Source of the DNA: Micromonospora inyonensis
Lineage (GTDB): Bacteria > Actinomycetota > Actinomycetes > Mycobacteriales > Micromonosporaceae
Assembly (NCBI RefSeq): GCF_900091415.1
Contig: NZ_FMHU01000002.1
Location: 3,286,001 to 3,350,000 of the forward strand
Direction of reading: 5' to 3'
DNA length: 64,000 nt
Part shown: positions 54,557 to 63,709 of the stretch, one piece after another
How positions within the stretch are numbered: position 1 is the stretch's first letter
Layout: every line of letters begins with the position of its first letter
Translations under genes and position numbers: made by a program
Notes under the pieces: model-generated
Seen by the model: the letters and a program-made list of their open reading frames with translations, nothing else
What the model was told of the DNA's origin: nothing
Databases searched by the model: none

Positions 54557-55102
54557 TCAGCAGAACCGACGCAGCAGGGTGCTGGCCCGACCGGCGTCGA
54601 AGACCGACGGGTCGAAGGACCGGCCAAGCCAGTCGCGCATCGCGTCGTGCCGGGGATGCGCCGGATCGGCCAGGGCGTCGAGCAGGAGCCGGTAGCCCGC
54701 CGGGCCGCCGACGTCCTCCGGCGGGCACGCGTGCTCGCCGTCCAGACAGGCCGGGTAGCGCCCGTCCGGGTCGGCGGTCAGCACGTCCTCCACCACCAGT
54801 TCGTGCTCCCACCAGTCGCCGAAGTCGTAGGTGTACTGGAACCGGTTCCCCTTGCCCACCGCCATGTCCAGCCGGGTGTCCAACTCGTCGCGCGACGCCA
54901 GTCCGTCGTCCGGGTCGGGGGCGCCGTACTGCACCCCGTCGATCTCGAAGCTGTGCAGGTGGCAGTCCCGCCAGCCCATGGCGTGCTGCACCACGCGGTG
55001 CAGCCGGTCCAGGGTGTACCCGCCGGGGACCAGCACCCGCCGCCAGACCGACGGCCGGACCCCCGCCAGGGAGATCCGCAACTGGAAGATCTGACGCGGC
55101 AT
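54557..55102 (-). CDS. Plasmid pRiA4b ORF-3 family protein
   Basis: A 181-residue protein. RQIFQLRISLAGVRPSVWRRVLVPGGYTLDRLHRVVQHAMGW at the N-terminus and YTYDFGDWWEHELVVEDVL near residue 90 are the marks of the IS1096-TnpR/pRiA4b ORF-3 family, widespread on chromosomes and without known biochemistry. ATG 55102 is preferred because AGGGAGG lies 10-16 nt upstream; the ATG at 55111 touches it. It is divergent from the small Cys-rich gene. Confidence 0.85.
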   Translation of the reverse strand: MPRQIFQLRISLAGVRPSVWRRVLVPGGYTLDRLHRVVQHAMGWRDCHLHSFEIDGVQYGAPDPDDGLASRDELDTRLDMAVGKGNRFQYTYDFGDWWEHELVVEDVLTADPDGRYPACLDGEHACPPEDVGGPAGYRLLLDALADPAHPRHDAMRDWLGRSFDPSVFDAGRASTLLRRFC

Positions 55103-55135
55103 GCTGTCCATCCTCCCTCGGCATAGGCTGCCAGC

Positions 55136-55255
55136 ATGATCTGCCGAGCGTGCCGGGCGAAACGGCACGGTGACTGCCCGGGCCGGAACTGGTGCGACTG
55201 TCAGCACCGTACCCCCGCACCGACCCCTCCGGTCACCGGTCCGGCGAGCGAATGA
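55136..55255 (+). CDS. Small Cys-rich protein, 39 residues
   Basis: MICRACRAKRHGDCPGRNWC then CDCQH and a Pro-rich tail: six Cys plus His could bind one zinc ion. TAGGCT lies six bases before the ATG (55124-55129), the same -10 hexamer and spacing as in front of the tetR gene at 6795, so the mRNA is probably leaderless. Its stop overlaps the start of the RibD-like gene (ATGA), implying co-translation. Function unknown. Confidence 0.65.
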   Translation: MICRACRAKRHGDCPGRNWCDCQHRTPAPTPPVTGPASE

Positions 55256-55998
55256 GCGTCCGGACCCCGATCCACCGTGCCTGGCCGGGCCCGGCCACCG
55301 GGCCGCTGGACGACGCGGCGCTGACCGCCCTCTACGGTCGCGGCGACCGCCCCCGCCTCCGGGTCAACTTCGTGACCAGCATCGATGGCGCGGTCGCCCT
55401 GGACGACTACTCCGCCGGTCTCTCCGGTGAGCCGGACAAGCGGGTGTTCGGACTGCTCCGGATGCTCTGCGACGCGCTCGTGGTGGCCGCCGGCACCCTG
55501 CGGCACGAGGGCTACCGGGCGGTACGCCTCGACGAGACCCGGCGTGCCTGGCGGCGGGCGAACGGGCTGGCCGCGTACCCGACGCTGGTGGTGGTCTCCG
55601 GCTCGCTCCGCCTCGACCCGGCGCAGGCCGCCCTCGCCGACGCCCCGGTCCGCCCGGTCGTGCTGACCACCGACGACGCCACCGCCCCCGCCGGGCTCAC
55701 CGACGTCGCCGACCTGGTCCGCTGCGGGACCGACCGGGTCGACCTGGCCGCCGGCCTGGCCGAGCTGCGTCGACGCGGTCTCGACCACCTGCTCTGCGAG
55801 GGCGGGCCGCACCTTTTCGGCGCGCTCACCGCCGCCGACCTGGTCGACGAGGTCTGCCTGACGGTCGCGCCGCTGCTCGCCGGCCCGGGCGCGGGCCGGA
55901 TCACCGCCGGGCCGGCCGGCCCGGCGCGCGACCTGCCGCTGCGCCACGTCCTCGCCACCGACGACGGGGTGCTGATGCTGCGCCACGCCCGGGACTGA
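55252..55998 (+). CDS. Pyrimidine/dihydrofolate reductase family protein (RibD C-terminal-like)
   Basis: A 248-residue NADPH reductase of the RibD C-terminal/DHFR-like family. VNFVTSIDGAVALDDYSAGLSGEPDKRVF near residue 40, DALVVAAGTLRHEGYRAVR, and LLCEGGPHLFGALTAADLVDEVCLTVAPLLAG carry the cofactor and substrate motifs. Such stand-alone proteins are common in actinobacteria; some reduce riboflavin precursors, others F420-linked or unknown substrates. It is translationally coupled to the Cys-rich mini-protein. Confidence 0.82.
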   Translation: MSVRTPIHRAWPGPATGPLDDAALTALYGRGDRPRLRVNFVTSIDGAVALDDYSAGLSGEPDKRVFGLLRMLCDALVVAAGTLRHEGYRAVRLDETRRAWRRANGLAAYPTLVVVSGSLRLDPAQAALADAPVRPVVLTTDDATAPAGLTDVADLVRCGTDRVDLAAGLAELRRRGLDHLLCEGGPHLFGALTAADLVDEVCLTVAPLLAGPGAGRITAGPAGPARDLPLRHVLATDDGVLMLRHARD

Positions 55999-56120
55999 CC
56001 GGGCGCAAACTGGCAACGTGTCGTACCGCTGGGGCAGGATGCAGCACGTGTGCCCTGAGCGAACGCGACTGACCAGCGGAGCCCGGCGATGACCGACAGC
56101 CCGGCCGGCGGAGCCCGGCG

Positions 56121-57890
56121 ATGATCGACGACAGCCCGGTGACGGCCGACGACGCGTTCGACGGCTCCGGCGAGGCGGTGGGGCGGGTCCTCGGCACCGC
56201 CGACGCCACCCCTCTCCAGTTCTGGACGGCGGTCTCCGACGGCAGCTACCTGCAACTCGACGACGTCGTGGTGACCCGGCGGGAGCTGCCCGACCGGGAG
56301 CCGGTGACGATCGCCGGGGTGGTGACCCAGGTCCGCGCCCGGCACGAGGGGGCCCAGTTCGACTCGGACGTCTTCGCCATCGCCGACGGCACCCTCCCGG
56401 CCCAGGTGCAGGAGGCCGCCGAGATCACCACCACCCGGGTCGACCCGGAGCTGTACGTCCCACCCACCCCGGGCGCGGTGGTGCGCCGCGCCGAGGGCGA
56501 CGCCCGCGCCCGGGCGCTGCACTTCGACCGGATGGAACGGCGCATCCCGATGGGGACAGGGCGCGACGGGGTGCCGGTCTACCTGAACGCCGACTTCCTC
56601 GACGGCAGCCGGGGCGCGCACGTGTCCATCTCCGGCATCTCCGGGGTGGCCACCAAGACCAGCTTCGCCACCTTCCTGCTCTACTCGGTGTTCCGCTCCG
56701 GGGTGCTCGGCGGCGACGCGGTCAACGCGAAGGCGCTGATCTTCAACGTCAAGGGTGAGGACCTGCTCTTCCTCGACCATCCGAACACCCGGCTCGACGA
56801 CCCGACGCGGGCGGCGTACGCCAAGCTCGGGCTGGCCGCCGGGGCCTTCCCGGACGTGCGCGTGCACGCCCCGCCCCGGGTCGGCGACTCCTCCGGCACG
56901 CCGGACGTCAGCAGCCGGCTCACCGGGGTGGACAGCTTCTACTGGACGTTGAGCGAGTTCTGCGCCGACCGGCTCCTGCCGTACGTCTTCGCCGACGCCG
57001 ACGACGAACGCCAGCAGTACACGATGGTGGTGCACGCGGTCACCGCGCACCTGGCCCGGTACGCCCAGCCCGCCGACGGCGGGGTGAGCATCGACGGCGT
57101 CCGGCTGGGCTCGTACACCGACCTGGTCGACCACATCGTCGAGCAGCTCAACGACGACGAGACCCGCAGCGACTGGACCGGCAGCGCGGTCGGCATCGGC
57201 ACCGTCAACGCCTTCGCCCGCCGGCTGATCGGCAGCAAGAAGGACCTCGGCCGGCTGATCCGCGGCGACCTCGCCAGCCGCCGCCCGCACTCGATCAACA
57301 CCGCGGAGAGCGCCCAGGTCACCGTGGTCGACCTGCACAACCTGCCGGACCGGGCCCAGCGGTTCGTGGTCGGCGTGACGCTGCGCGGCGAGTTCGAGCG
57401 CAAGGAGAAGGCCGGCACCGCCCGGCCACTTCTCTTCGTCGTCCTCGACGAGCTGAACAAGTACGCCCCCCGGGAAGGCTCCTCGCCGATCAAGGAGGTG
57501 CTGCTCGACATCGCCGAGCGGGGCCGCTCGCTCGGGGTGATCCTGGTCGGCGCCCAGCAGACGGCGAGCGAGGTGGAGCGGCGGATCGTCACCAACTCGG
57601 CGATCCGGGTGGTCGGCCGACTCGACCCGGCCGAGGCGTCCCGCCCGGAGTACGGCTTCCTCCCGCCGGCCCAACGGCAGCGGGCGCTGCTGGCCAAGCC
57701 GGGCACCATGTTCGTCAACCAGCCGGACATCCCGGTGCCGCTCTGCTTGGAGTTTCCCTTCCCGGCCTGGGCCACCCGGGTCTCCGAGGCCGGTCACGCC
57801 CCGTCGGAGACGCTCCGGTCGATCACCCAGGCCGCCGACCCGTTCGCCGTGGTCGGCTCCGGCGGCACCGACGACGACATCCCGTTCTAG
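56121..57890 (+). CDS. HerA-like ATPase/DNA translocase
   Basis: A 589-residue ATPase of the HerA/FtsK superfamily. The N-terminal 130 residues form a HAS-type barrel (LQLDDVVVTRRELPDREPVTIAGVVTQV). The P-loop HVSISGISGVATKTSFATFLLY near residue 175 is atypical, with GVATKTS instead of G-x-G-K-S/T. Walker B is LLFVVLDELNKYAPREG, followed by sensor-type VGAQQTASEVERRIVTNSAIRVVGRLD. HerA forms hexameric rings that pump DNA ends to the NurA nuclease. It lies 15 bp upstream of sbcD, and a NurA-like gene closes the operon. Confidence 0.85.
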   Translation: MIDDSPVTADDAFDGSGEAVGRVLGTADATPLQFWTAVSDGSYLQLDDVVVTRRELPDREPVTIAGVVTQVRARHEGAQFDSDVFAIADGTLPAQVQEAAEITTTRVDPELYVPPTPGAVVRRAEGDARARALHFDRMERRIPMGTGRDGVPVYLNADFLDGSRGAHVSISGISGVATKTSFATFLLYSVFRSGVLGGDAVNAKALIFNVKGEDLLFLDHPNTRLDDPTRAAYAKLGLAAGAFPDVRVHAPPRVGDSSGTPDVSSRLTGVDSFYWTLSEFCADRLLPYVFADADDERQQYTMVVHAVTAHLARYAQPADGGVSIDGVRLGSYTDLVDHIVEQLNDDETRSDWTGSAVGIGTVNAFARRLIGSKKDLGRLIRGDLASRRPHSINTAESAQVTVVDLHNLPDRAQRFVVGVTLRGEFERKEKAGTARPLLFVVLDELNKYAPREGSSPIKEVLLDIAERGRSLGVILVGAQQTASEVERRIVTNSAIRVVGRLDPAEASRPEYGFLPPAQRQRALLAKPGTMFVNQPDIPVPLCLEFPFPAWATRVSEAGHAPSETLRSITQAADPFAVVGSGGTDDDIPF

Positions 57891-57905
57891 AGGGGTTGAC
57901 AGCCT

Positions 57906-59057
57906 GTGAAGATCCTGCACACCTCCGACTGGCACGTCGGTAAGGTCCTCAAGGGCCAGTCCCGCGCCGAGGAGCACAAGCAGGTCCTCGCCCAGGTCAT
58001 CGAGATCGCCCGACAGGAGCGGCCCGACCTGGTCGTCGTCGCGGGTGACCTCTACGACACCGGCTCCCCCACCCCGGAGGCCACCCGGCTGGTCACCCGG
58101 GCGCTGACCGCGCTGCGCCGCACCGGCGCGGACGTGGTCGCCATCGGCGGCAACCACGACAACGGCCCGGCCCTGGACGCGCTGCGCCCCTGGGCCGAGG
58201 CCGCCGGCATCGTGCTGCGCGGCAGCGTCCGGGACACCAACCCCGCCGACCTGGTCGTCGACGGCACGACCCCCGGCGGCGAGCGCTGGCAACTCGCCGC
58301 GCTGCCCTTCCTCTCCCACCGGTACGCCGTCCGCGCGGTGGAGATGTACGAGCTGACGGCCGCCGAGGCCACCCAGACGTACGCCGACCATCTGGGCCGG
58401 GTGCTGGCCCGGCTCACCGAGGGCTTCGACGAGCCCGACCGGGTGCACCTGGTCACCGCGCACCTGACCGTGGTCGGCGCGAGCACCGGCGGCGGGGAAC
58501 GGGACGCGCACACCGTCATGGGGTACGCCGTCCCCGCCACGGTCTTCCCGGGCACCGCCCACTACGTGGCGCTCGGGCACCTGCACCGGGCCCAGCGGGT
58601 CGACGGGCCCTGCCCGGTGCGGTACAGCGGCAGCCCGATCGCGATCGACTTCGGCGAGCAGGAGAACGTCTGCTCGGTGACGCTGGTCGAGGTGACCGCC
58701 CGGACGGCGGCGCAGGTCCGCGAGGTGCCGGTCTCCGCCGCGGTGCCGCTGCGCACCGTCCGGGGCACCCTGGCCCAGCTCGCCGAACTGGAGCCGCCCG
58801 AGGGATGGCTGCGGGTGTTCGTCCGGGAGCAGCCCCGCGCCGGGCTGCGCGAGGAGGTCCAGGAGCTGCTCCCCCGGGCCCTGGAGATCCGGATCGACCC
58901 GGAGCTGGTGCCCGCCCCCGGCAGCGGCGCCCGCGCCGCCCAGCGGGCCGGCCGCTCCCCGCAGCAGCTCTTCGCCGACTACCTGGCCGGCCGCGGGCAC
59001 GACGACGACGGCGTGCGCGAGCTGTTCGACGAGCTGTTCGAGGAGGTCGACCGCTGA
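57906..59057 (+). CDS. sbcD: Exonuclease subunit SbcD (Mre11-type)
   Basis: A 383-residue metallophosphoesterase nuclease. Phosphodiesterase motifs in order: LHTSDWHVGK, VVVAGDLYDTGSPTPE, VAIGGNHDNGPAL, VHLVTAHL, and YVALGHLHRAQRV. It cuts DNA hairpins and blocked ends with SbcC. GTG start; it follows the HerA-like gene by 15 bp and overlaps sbcC by one base (TGATG). Confidence 0.95.
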   Translation: MKILHTSDWHVGKVLKGQSRAEEHKQVLAQVIEIARQERPDLVVVAGDLYDTGSPTPEATRLVTRALTALRRTGADVVAIGGNHDNGPALDALRPWAEAAGIVLRGSVRDTNPADLVVDGTTPGGERWQLAALPFLSHRYAVRAVEMYELTAAEATQTYADHLGRVLARLTEGFDEPDRVHLVTAHLTVVGASTGGGERDAHTVMGYAVPATVFPGTAHYVALGHLHRAQRVDGPCPVRYSGSPIAIDFGEQENVCSVTLVEVTARTAAQVREVPVSAAVPLRTVRGTLAQLAELEPPEGWLRVFVREQPRAGLREEVQELLPRALEIRIDPELVPAPGSGARAAQRAGRSPQQLFADYLAGRGHDDDGVRELFDELFEEVDR

Positions 59058-61531
59058 TGCGCCCGATGCGGCTGGACATGGCGGGCTTCACCGTCTTCCG
59101 CGAGGAGACCAGCGTCGACTTCACCGACGCCGACTTCTTCGCGCTGGTCGGGCCGACCGGATCGGGCAAGTCGACGGTGCTGGACGCGATCTGCTTCGCC
59201 CTCTACGGCACGGTCCCCCGCTGGGGCGGCGCGCGGGGCCTGGCCAACGCGCTCGCCCCGTCCTCCGCCGAGGCGCGGGTCCGGCTGGTGTTCGAGTCCG
59301 CCGGGGACCGCTACGTCGCCACCCGGGTGGTCCGCCGGGACGGCCGGGGCACCGTCAAGACCGCCAACGCCGGGTTGCAGCTCATGCCACCCGGCTTCGA
59401 CGTCACCAAGCTGGACACCGGGCTCAGCCCGGAGGATCTCGGCGAGGTGCTGGCCGGCACCCCGGCCGAGATGGAGGCGGCGGTCCTGGAGGCGGTCGGG
59501 CTGCCGTACGAGCAGTTCACCAGCTGTGTGGTGCTGCCGCAGGGGCAGTTCGCGGACTTCCTGCACGCCAAACCGGCCACCCGGCAGCAGATCCTGGTCA
59601 ACCTGCTCGGCCTCGGCGTCTACGAGGAGGTGCAGAAGCGCGCCACCGAGCGGGCCGGGAAGGCCGAGGCGCGGCTGGAGGAGGTCGCCCGGATGCTCGG
59701 CGGCCTGACCGACGTCGACGACACGGCGCTGGCCGAGGCGGAGTCCGCCGTGACCCGGGCACACGAACTGGCCGGTGCGGTCGCCGAGGCCGTACCGGAG
59801 CGGGACCGGGCCCGGACGGCGGCGCGGGACGCGCACGCGGCACTGGCCGCCCTCGACGCCGACCTGACCGTGCTCGACGGGGTGCGCGCGCCCGGCGGGG
59901 TGGCCGAGGTGGCCCGGGCGGTGGCTGCCGCCCGGACCGGTGCCGACCAGGCGGCGAAAGCGGTGGCGCTGGCCGAGGAGCGCGAGGAGAAGCTGCGCGG
60001 CGAGCTGGCCGGTGCGGGTGACGAGAGTGCCCTGCGGCTGCTGCTGAAGGCGCACGCCGACCGGGACCGCCTCGCCGGCGAGGCGGCGGTGGTGGCCGCC
60101 ACCGTGGCCGGGGCCGAGACGGAGCACGAGGCGGCGGTGGCGGCGCTGGCCGGGGCGCGGGCGGCTGCCGAACGGGCCGGGACCGAGCTGGAGGCGGCGT
60201 TCCGGGCGCACGAGGACGCGAAGGCCACCGACCAGGCGGTGGCGCTGCGGGCGCAGCTGGCCGACGGGGCGTGCTGCCCGGTGTGCGAGCAGGTGGTGCC
60301 CCGGGTGCCGACGGTCCCGGCCGGGTCGGCGGTGGCCCGGGCCGTCGCCGCCGGGAAGGCGGCGCGGGCCGCCAGCGACGCGGCGACGCGGCGGATGCAG
60401 GAGTGCGACACCGTCGCCCGGGACCGGGAACGGGTGCTGCTGCGCGCCCGGGCCCAGCACGACCAGCTGCGGGGCCGCCTGGCCGAGGTGGACGAGCAGC
60501 TCGCCGGAGCCGCCACCGCCGAGGCGCTGCGGCACGAGCTGGCCGAGCACGCCCGGCTGCGCGCGGCCCTGGACGAGGCGGCGGGCGCGGTGCGCGCGGG
60601 GCGGGACGCCGCCCGGCACGCCCGGGGCGCGGTCGAGGCGGCCGAGGAGGGGCTGCGCACCGCGTGGCGGGAGTTCGACCGGGTACGGGACGGCCTGGCC
60701 CGGTTCGGCCCCCCGTCCGCCGATCGGGACGACCTCGCCGCCGCCTGGGCCGGTCTGGCCGGCTGGACCGGTGAAGAGGCGGACCGGCGGCGCACGGACC
60801 GGCCGGGCCTGGTCACGGCGGTGACGGCGGCGGAGGTCGCCGCCGGGGCGGTGGAGGAACGGATCGCCGGCCTCTTCGCGTCCGCCGGCTTGCCGCCCGA
60901 CGACGACCCGGTCCGGGCGGCCACGATCGCGGTGGAGCGCGCCGAGGCGGCCCACCGGAGACTGGTGGAGCGCCGCGAACAGGCCGCCGAGCTGCGCGAG
61001 CAGCGGGCCGGACACGAGCGCGAGGCCCGGGTGGCCCGTGCGCTCGCCGGTCACCTGCGGGCCAACAACTTCGAGCGGTGGCTGCTGGCGGAGGCGCTGG
61101 ACGTGCTGGTCGACGGGGCCTCGCGGATCCTGCGGGAACTCTCCGGCGGGCAGTACGACCTGGTCCACGACAAGGGCGAGTTCTTCGTGGTCGACCACCA
61201 CGACGCCGGGCTGCGGCGGGGGGTGCGGACGCTCTCCGGTGGGGAGACCTTCCAGGCGTCCCTGGCGCTGGCGCTGGCCCTCTCCGAGCAGCTCGCCGGC
61301 CTTTCCACGACGGCGGCGAGCCTGGAGTCGATAGTGCTGGACGAGGGGTTCGGCACCCTCGACGCGGCCACCCTGGACACGGTGGCCGCCACCCTGGAGA
61401 GCCTGGCCGCCCGGGGCGACCGGATGGTCGGGGTGGTCACCCACGTGCCGGCACTCGCCGAGCGGATCCCGGTGCGCTTCGAGGTCCGCAAGGACGCCCG
61501 CAGCGCCCGCGTGGAACGGATGGGCTTGTGA
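59057..61531 (+). CDS. sbcC: Exonuclease subunit SbcC (Rad50-type)
   Basis: An 824-residue SMC-like ATPase. Walker A is LVGPTGSGKSTVLDAI near residue 33, and the Q-loop region SCVVLPQGQFADFLHAK follows. Two Ala/Glu/Arg-rich coiled-coil arms flank the zinc hook C407-P-V-C410, and the C-terminal lobe has LSGGETFQASLALALALSE and the Walker B SIVLDEGFGTLD. At 824 residues the arms are shorter than in E. coli SbcC (about 1050), as in other actinobacteria. Partner of SbcD. Confidence 0.95.
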   Translation: MRPMRLDMAGFTVFREETSVDFTDADFFALVGPTGSGKSTVLDAICFALYGTVPRWGGARGLANALAPSSAEARVRLVFESAGDRYVATRVVRRDGRGTVKTANAGLQLMPPGFDVTKLDTGLSPEDLGEVLAGTPAEMEAAVLEAVGLPYEQFTSCVVLPQGQFADFLHAKPATRQQILVNLLGLGVYEEVQKRATERAGKAEARLEEVARMLGGLTDVDDTALAEAESAVTRAHELAGAVAEAVPERDRARTAARDAHAALAALDADLTVLDGVRAPGGVAEVARAVAAARTGADQAAKAVALAEEREEKLRGELAGAGDESALRLLLKAHADRDRLAGEAAVVAATVAGAETEHEAAVAALAGARAAAERAGTELEAAFRAHEDAKATDQAVALRAQLADGACCPVCEQVVPRVPTVPAGSAVARAVAAGKAARAASDAATRRMQECDTVARDRERVLLRARAQHDQLRGRLAEVDEQLAGAATAEALRHELAEHARLRAALDEAAGAVRAGRDAARHARGAVEAAEEGLRTAWREFDRVRDGLARFGPPSADRDDLAAAWAGLAGWTGEEADRRRTDRPGLVTAVTAAEVAAGAVEERIAGLFASAGLPPDDDPVRAATIAVERAEAAHRRLVERREQAAELREQRAGHEREARVARALAGHLRANNFERWLLAEALDVLVDGASRILRELSGGQYDLVHDKGEFFVVDHHDAGLRRGVRTLSGGETFQASLALALALSEQLAGLSTTAASLESIVLDEGFGTLDAATLDTVAATLESLAARGDRMVGVVTHVPALAERIPVRFEVRKDARSARVERMGL

Positions 61532-61547
61532 GCGCGAGGAGTGCCCG

Positions 61548-62522
61548 GTGAGCGGGGCGGGTCGTCCGCAGTTCTTCGTGGACGCGTGGGACCCGGCGTA
61601 CGGGGTGTCGTTCGAGGCGTCCCCGGGCGGGCCGGCCGCCCCGAGCAGCGCCCAGGTCGACCCGGACGTGGAGTTGCCGGCGGCCGACTGGCGGGCGCTC
61701 GATCCCCGGCCGGGGGTGCGGGCCCCCGAGATGGTGCTGCTGGTCGACGGGGTGCGCCGGATCGACGCCAGCGTCTGGACGGCCGAGTCGGACGGGGTCT
61801 CCTACCCGGGGGTGGCGGCGTCGTACGCGGCCGGGGTGGTCCGCTGTGACCTGGGGCGGGGCGCGGCGGAGATGGCTGGCGCCCGGGTGGCCCGGGGGCT
61901 CTTCACGGCCAGCCCGTCGGCGCAGGAGATGGTGGCCGGCTCGGTGCGGTACCCGGTGCACCGGGTTGGCGGCAGCGGCGAGCTGAGCAAGCTGCCGGCC
62001 GCCGTGCAGGGCCCGCTGACCGCGCTGGAGGTGGCGGTCTCCGACGCCGCCCGGACCGACGGCGACCTGCTGGTGGTGGACGGTCCGTTGCGTGCCCGAC
62101 GGCAGTTGCCCCGCACCCTCGGGTATGTCAAGACGCAGCACAGCCAGTACCTCGACGCCCGGCTGACGGCGGTGGTGACCGGCCTGGCGCCGGGGCAGCG
62201 CTGCCCGGTGTTCCGACTGCGGGTGGGCACCGGCTGGGGCGGCTGGTCGTGGTATCTGCGGTTGCCGGTGGCGCGGGGTGCGCCGTGGGCGGGCATCGTG
62301 CGGGTGGAGTGCTCACCGGACCTGGATCCGGCCGACGCGATCGCGCTCGCCGACCTCTCCCTGGTCACCCTCCCCCGGTTCGCCTCCACCCCGTACAAGG
62401 ATCCGCGCGCCCCGCAGAACCTCGTCCCGATCGCCGGCCTGGAACGCCGGTTGCGCGCCCTGCTCGGCGACGCCCGCCTGCTGCACCGCGCGCTCTCCGC
62501 CGCCGCCCGCCGCCGCCGCTGA
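61548..62522 (+). CDS. NurA-like nuclease candidate
   Basis: A 324-residue protein I assign tentatively to the NurA fold. Supporting points in order: LLVDGVRRIDASVW near residue 62 (NurA motif I is Asp-Gly-Ser-Arg-like), LLVVDGPLRARRQLP near residue 175 with a second acidic residue, GYVKTQHSQYLD with the conserved Lys, and a late segment VRVECSPDLDPADAIALADLSLVTLPRF then APQNLVPIAGLERRLR resembling the NurA C-terminus. GTG 61548 starts 16 bp after sbcC. The HerA-Mre11-Rad50-NurA gene set strengthens the call, but the sequence is far from archaeal NurA as I know it. Confidence 0.6.
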   Translation: MSGAGRPQFFVDAWDPAYGVSFEASPGGPAAPSSAQVDPDVELPAADWRALDPRPGVRAPEMVLLVDGVRRIDASVWTAESDGVSYPGVAASYAAGVVRCDLGRGAAEMAGARVARGLFTASPSAQEMVAGSVRYPVHRVGGSGELSKLPAAVQGPLTALEVAVSDAARTDGDLLVVDGPLRARRQLPRTLGYVKTQHSQYLDARLTAVVTGLAPGQRCPVFRLRVGTGWGGWSWYLRLPVARGAPWAGIVRVECSPDLDPADAIALADLSLVTLPRFASTPYKDPRAPQNLVPIAGLERRLRALLGDARLLHRALSAAARRRR

Positions 62523-62557
62523 CCATCGGGGCGCGGGCGGCGGGGATACTGGGCCGC

Positions 62558-63415
62558 ATGGGGCGTAGGCGGGGCGAGGACCGGGTGGTCGAGCGGGTCG
62601 ACACCGGTGAGGCCGAACTGCTGCCGGACGCCGACCGCCCCGGGTCGTGGACCCTGCTGCTGGACGGGGCACCGCAGTCGCACGTCGACCTGACCGACCC
62701 GACCCACCTGGAGTTCGAGTACGTGCGCCGGCTCGCCGCCGCGCTGGATCTGCTCGCCCCGGCCGGCGTACCGCTGCGGGTGCTGCACCTCGGCGGCGGC
62801 GCGCTGACCCTGCCCCGCTACCTGGCGGCCACCCGGCCCGGCTCGGCGTCACGGGTGGTCGAGGTGGACGGCGCGCTGGTGGAGCTGGTCCGCCGGGCCC
62901 TGCCCTGGCCGGCGCAGGCCCGGATCCGGGTCCGGGTCGCCGACGCCCGCGAGGTGGTCGCCACCACGCCGGACGCCGCGTACGACGTGGTCGTCGCCGA
63001 CGTCTTCGCCGGTGCCCGCACCCCGGCACACCTGACCTCGGTGGAGTACGTCGCCGAGGTGGCCCGGGTGCTGCGGCCGGGCGGCTGGTACCTGGCCAAT
63101 CTGGCCGACGGTCCGCCGCTGCGGTACGCCCGCGCCCAGGTGTCCACGGTCCGGACCGTGCTGCCCCGGGCCTGCCTGGTCGCCGACGCGGCGGTGCTGC
63201 GGGGCCGCCGGTACGGCAACCTGGTGCTGGTCGCCGGCCGGGAGGATCCGCCGGTCGCGGCGCTGACCCGGCGGGCCGCCGGAGACTGGTTCCCCGGACG
63301 GGTGGTCGCCGGGGCGGAGCTGGACCGTTTCGCGAGCGGCGCGACGGTGGTCCGGGACGCCGGGGCGACCGCGTCCACGCCACCCCCGCCCGGGATCTTC
63401 TCCGTTCGTCGGTGA
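62558..63415 (+). CDS. Spermidine synthase-like methyltransferase-fold protein
   Basis: A 285-residue protein with the polyamine-synthase fold. LLLDGAPQSHVDLTDPTHLEFEYVRRL near residue 30, the nucleotide loop VLHLGGGALTLPRYLAATRPGS, and YDVVVADVFAGARTPAHLTSVEYVAEVARVLRPGGWYLANLAD follow the spermidine-synthase pattern, though the catalytic Asp-rich loop differs. Actinomycetes carry many such proteins not proven to make polyamines. GATACT seven bases before the ATG may be a leaderless -10 box. Confidence 0.8.
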   Translation: MGRRRGEDRVVERVDTGEAELLPDADRPGSWTLLLDGAPQSHVDLTDPTHLEFEYVRRLAAALDLLAPAGVPLRVLHLGGGALTLPRYLAATRPGSASRVVEVDGALVELVRRALPWPAQARIRVRVADAREVVATTPDAAYDVVVADVFAGARTPAHLTSVEYVAEVARVLRPGGWYLANLADGPPLRYARAQVSTVRTVLPRACLVADAAVLRGRRYGNLVLVAGREDPPVAALTRRAAGDWFPGRVVAGAELDRFASGATVVRDAGATASTPPPPGIFSVRR

Positions 63416-63467
63416 CCTGCTCGATGCGAACTGGCGACGAGTCGGTCAGCTCGGGTGTCGTCCGAGG

Positions 63468-63707
63468 TCATCCGGCCCGCTGAGGGTTGTCCCGGTCGGG
63501 TTCGGGCGGCTCGGCTGCTGCACTCCGCTGCTGTACTTCTTCGGCGGTGCGGAGGACGTTCCGGGCGGCGGTCGCCACCGGGCAGCCTGCGACTCGGCAG
63601 ATCGGGCAGCGTCCGTCGGGTCCGGGTCGGTGGTCGCGGAGGACCCAGCGGGCGGTGAGGATCAGCCGGTTACGGATCTGGGTCAGGGACAGGAACGGCG
63701 CGGTCAT
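63468..63707 (-). CDS. Small Cys-containing protein after an XRE gene
   Basis: A 79-residue protein with a helical N-terminus (SLTQIRNRLILTARWVLRDHRP) and the knuckle GRCPICRVAGCPVA, which could bind zinc or a cluster. The ATG at 63707 follows the XRE stop after two bases. Such mini-proteins accompany this type of XRE regulator in actinomycetes. Function unknown. Confidence 0.6.
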   Translation of the reverse strand: MTAPFLSLTQIRNRLILTARWVLRDHRPGPDGRCPICRVAGCPVATAARNVLRTAEEVQQRSAAAEPPEPDRDNPQRAG

Positions 63708-63709
63708 CC

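Noticed and set aside
55512..59000. Minus-strand frame of 1162 codons
   Set aside because: Antisense of RibD-like, HerA-like and SbcD genes, all of which have clear motifs; low-complexity Gly/Val/Leu/Asp text without any family marks.
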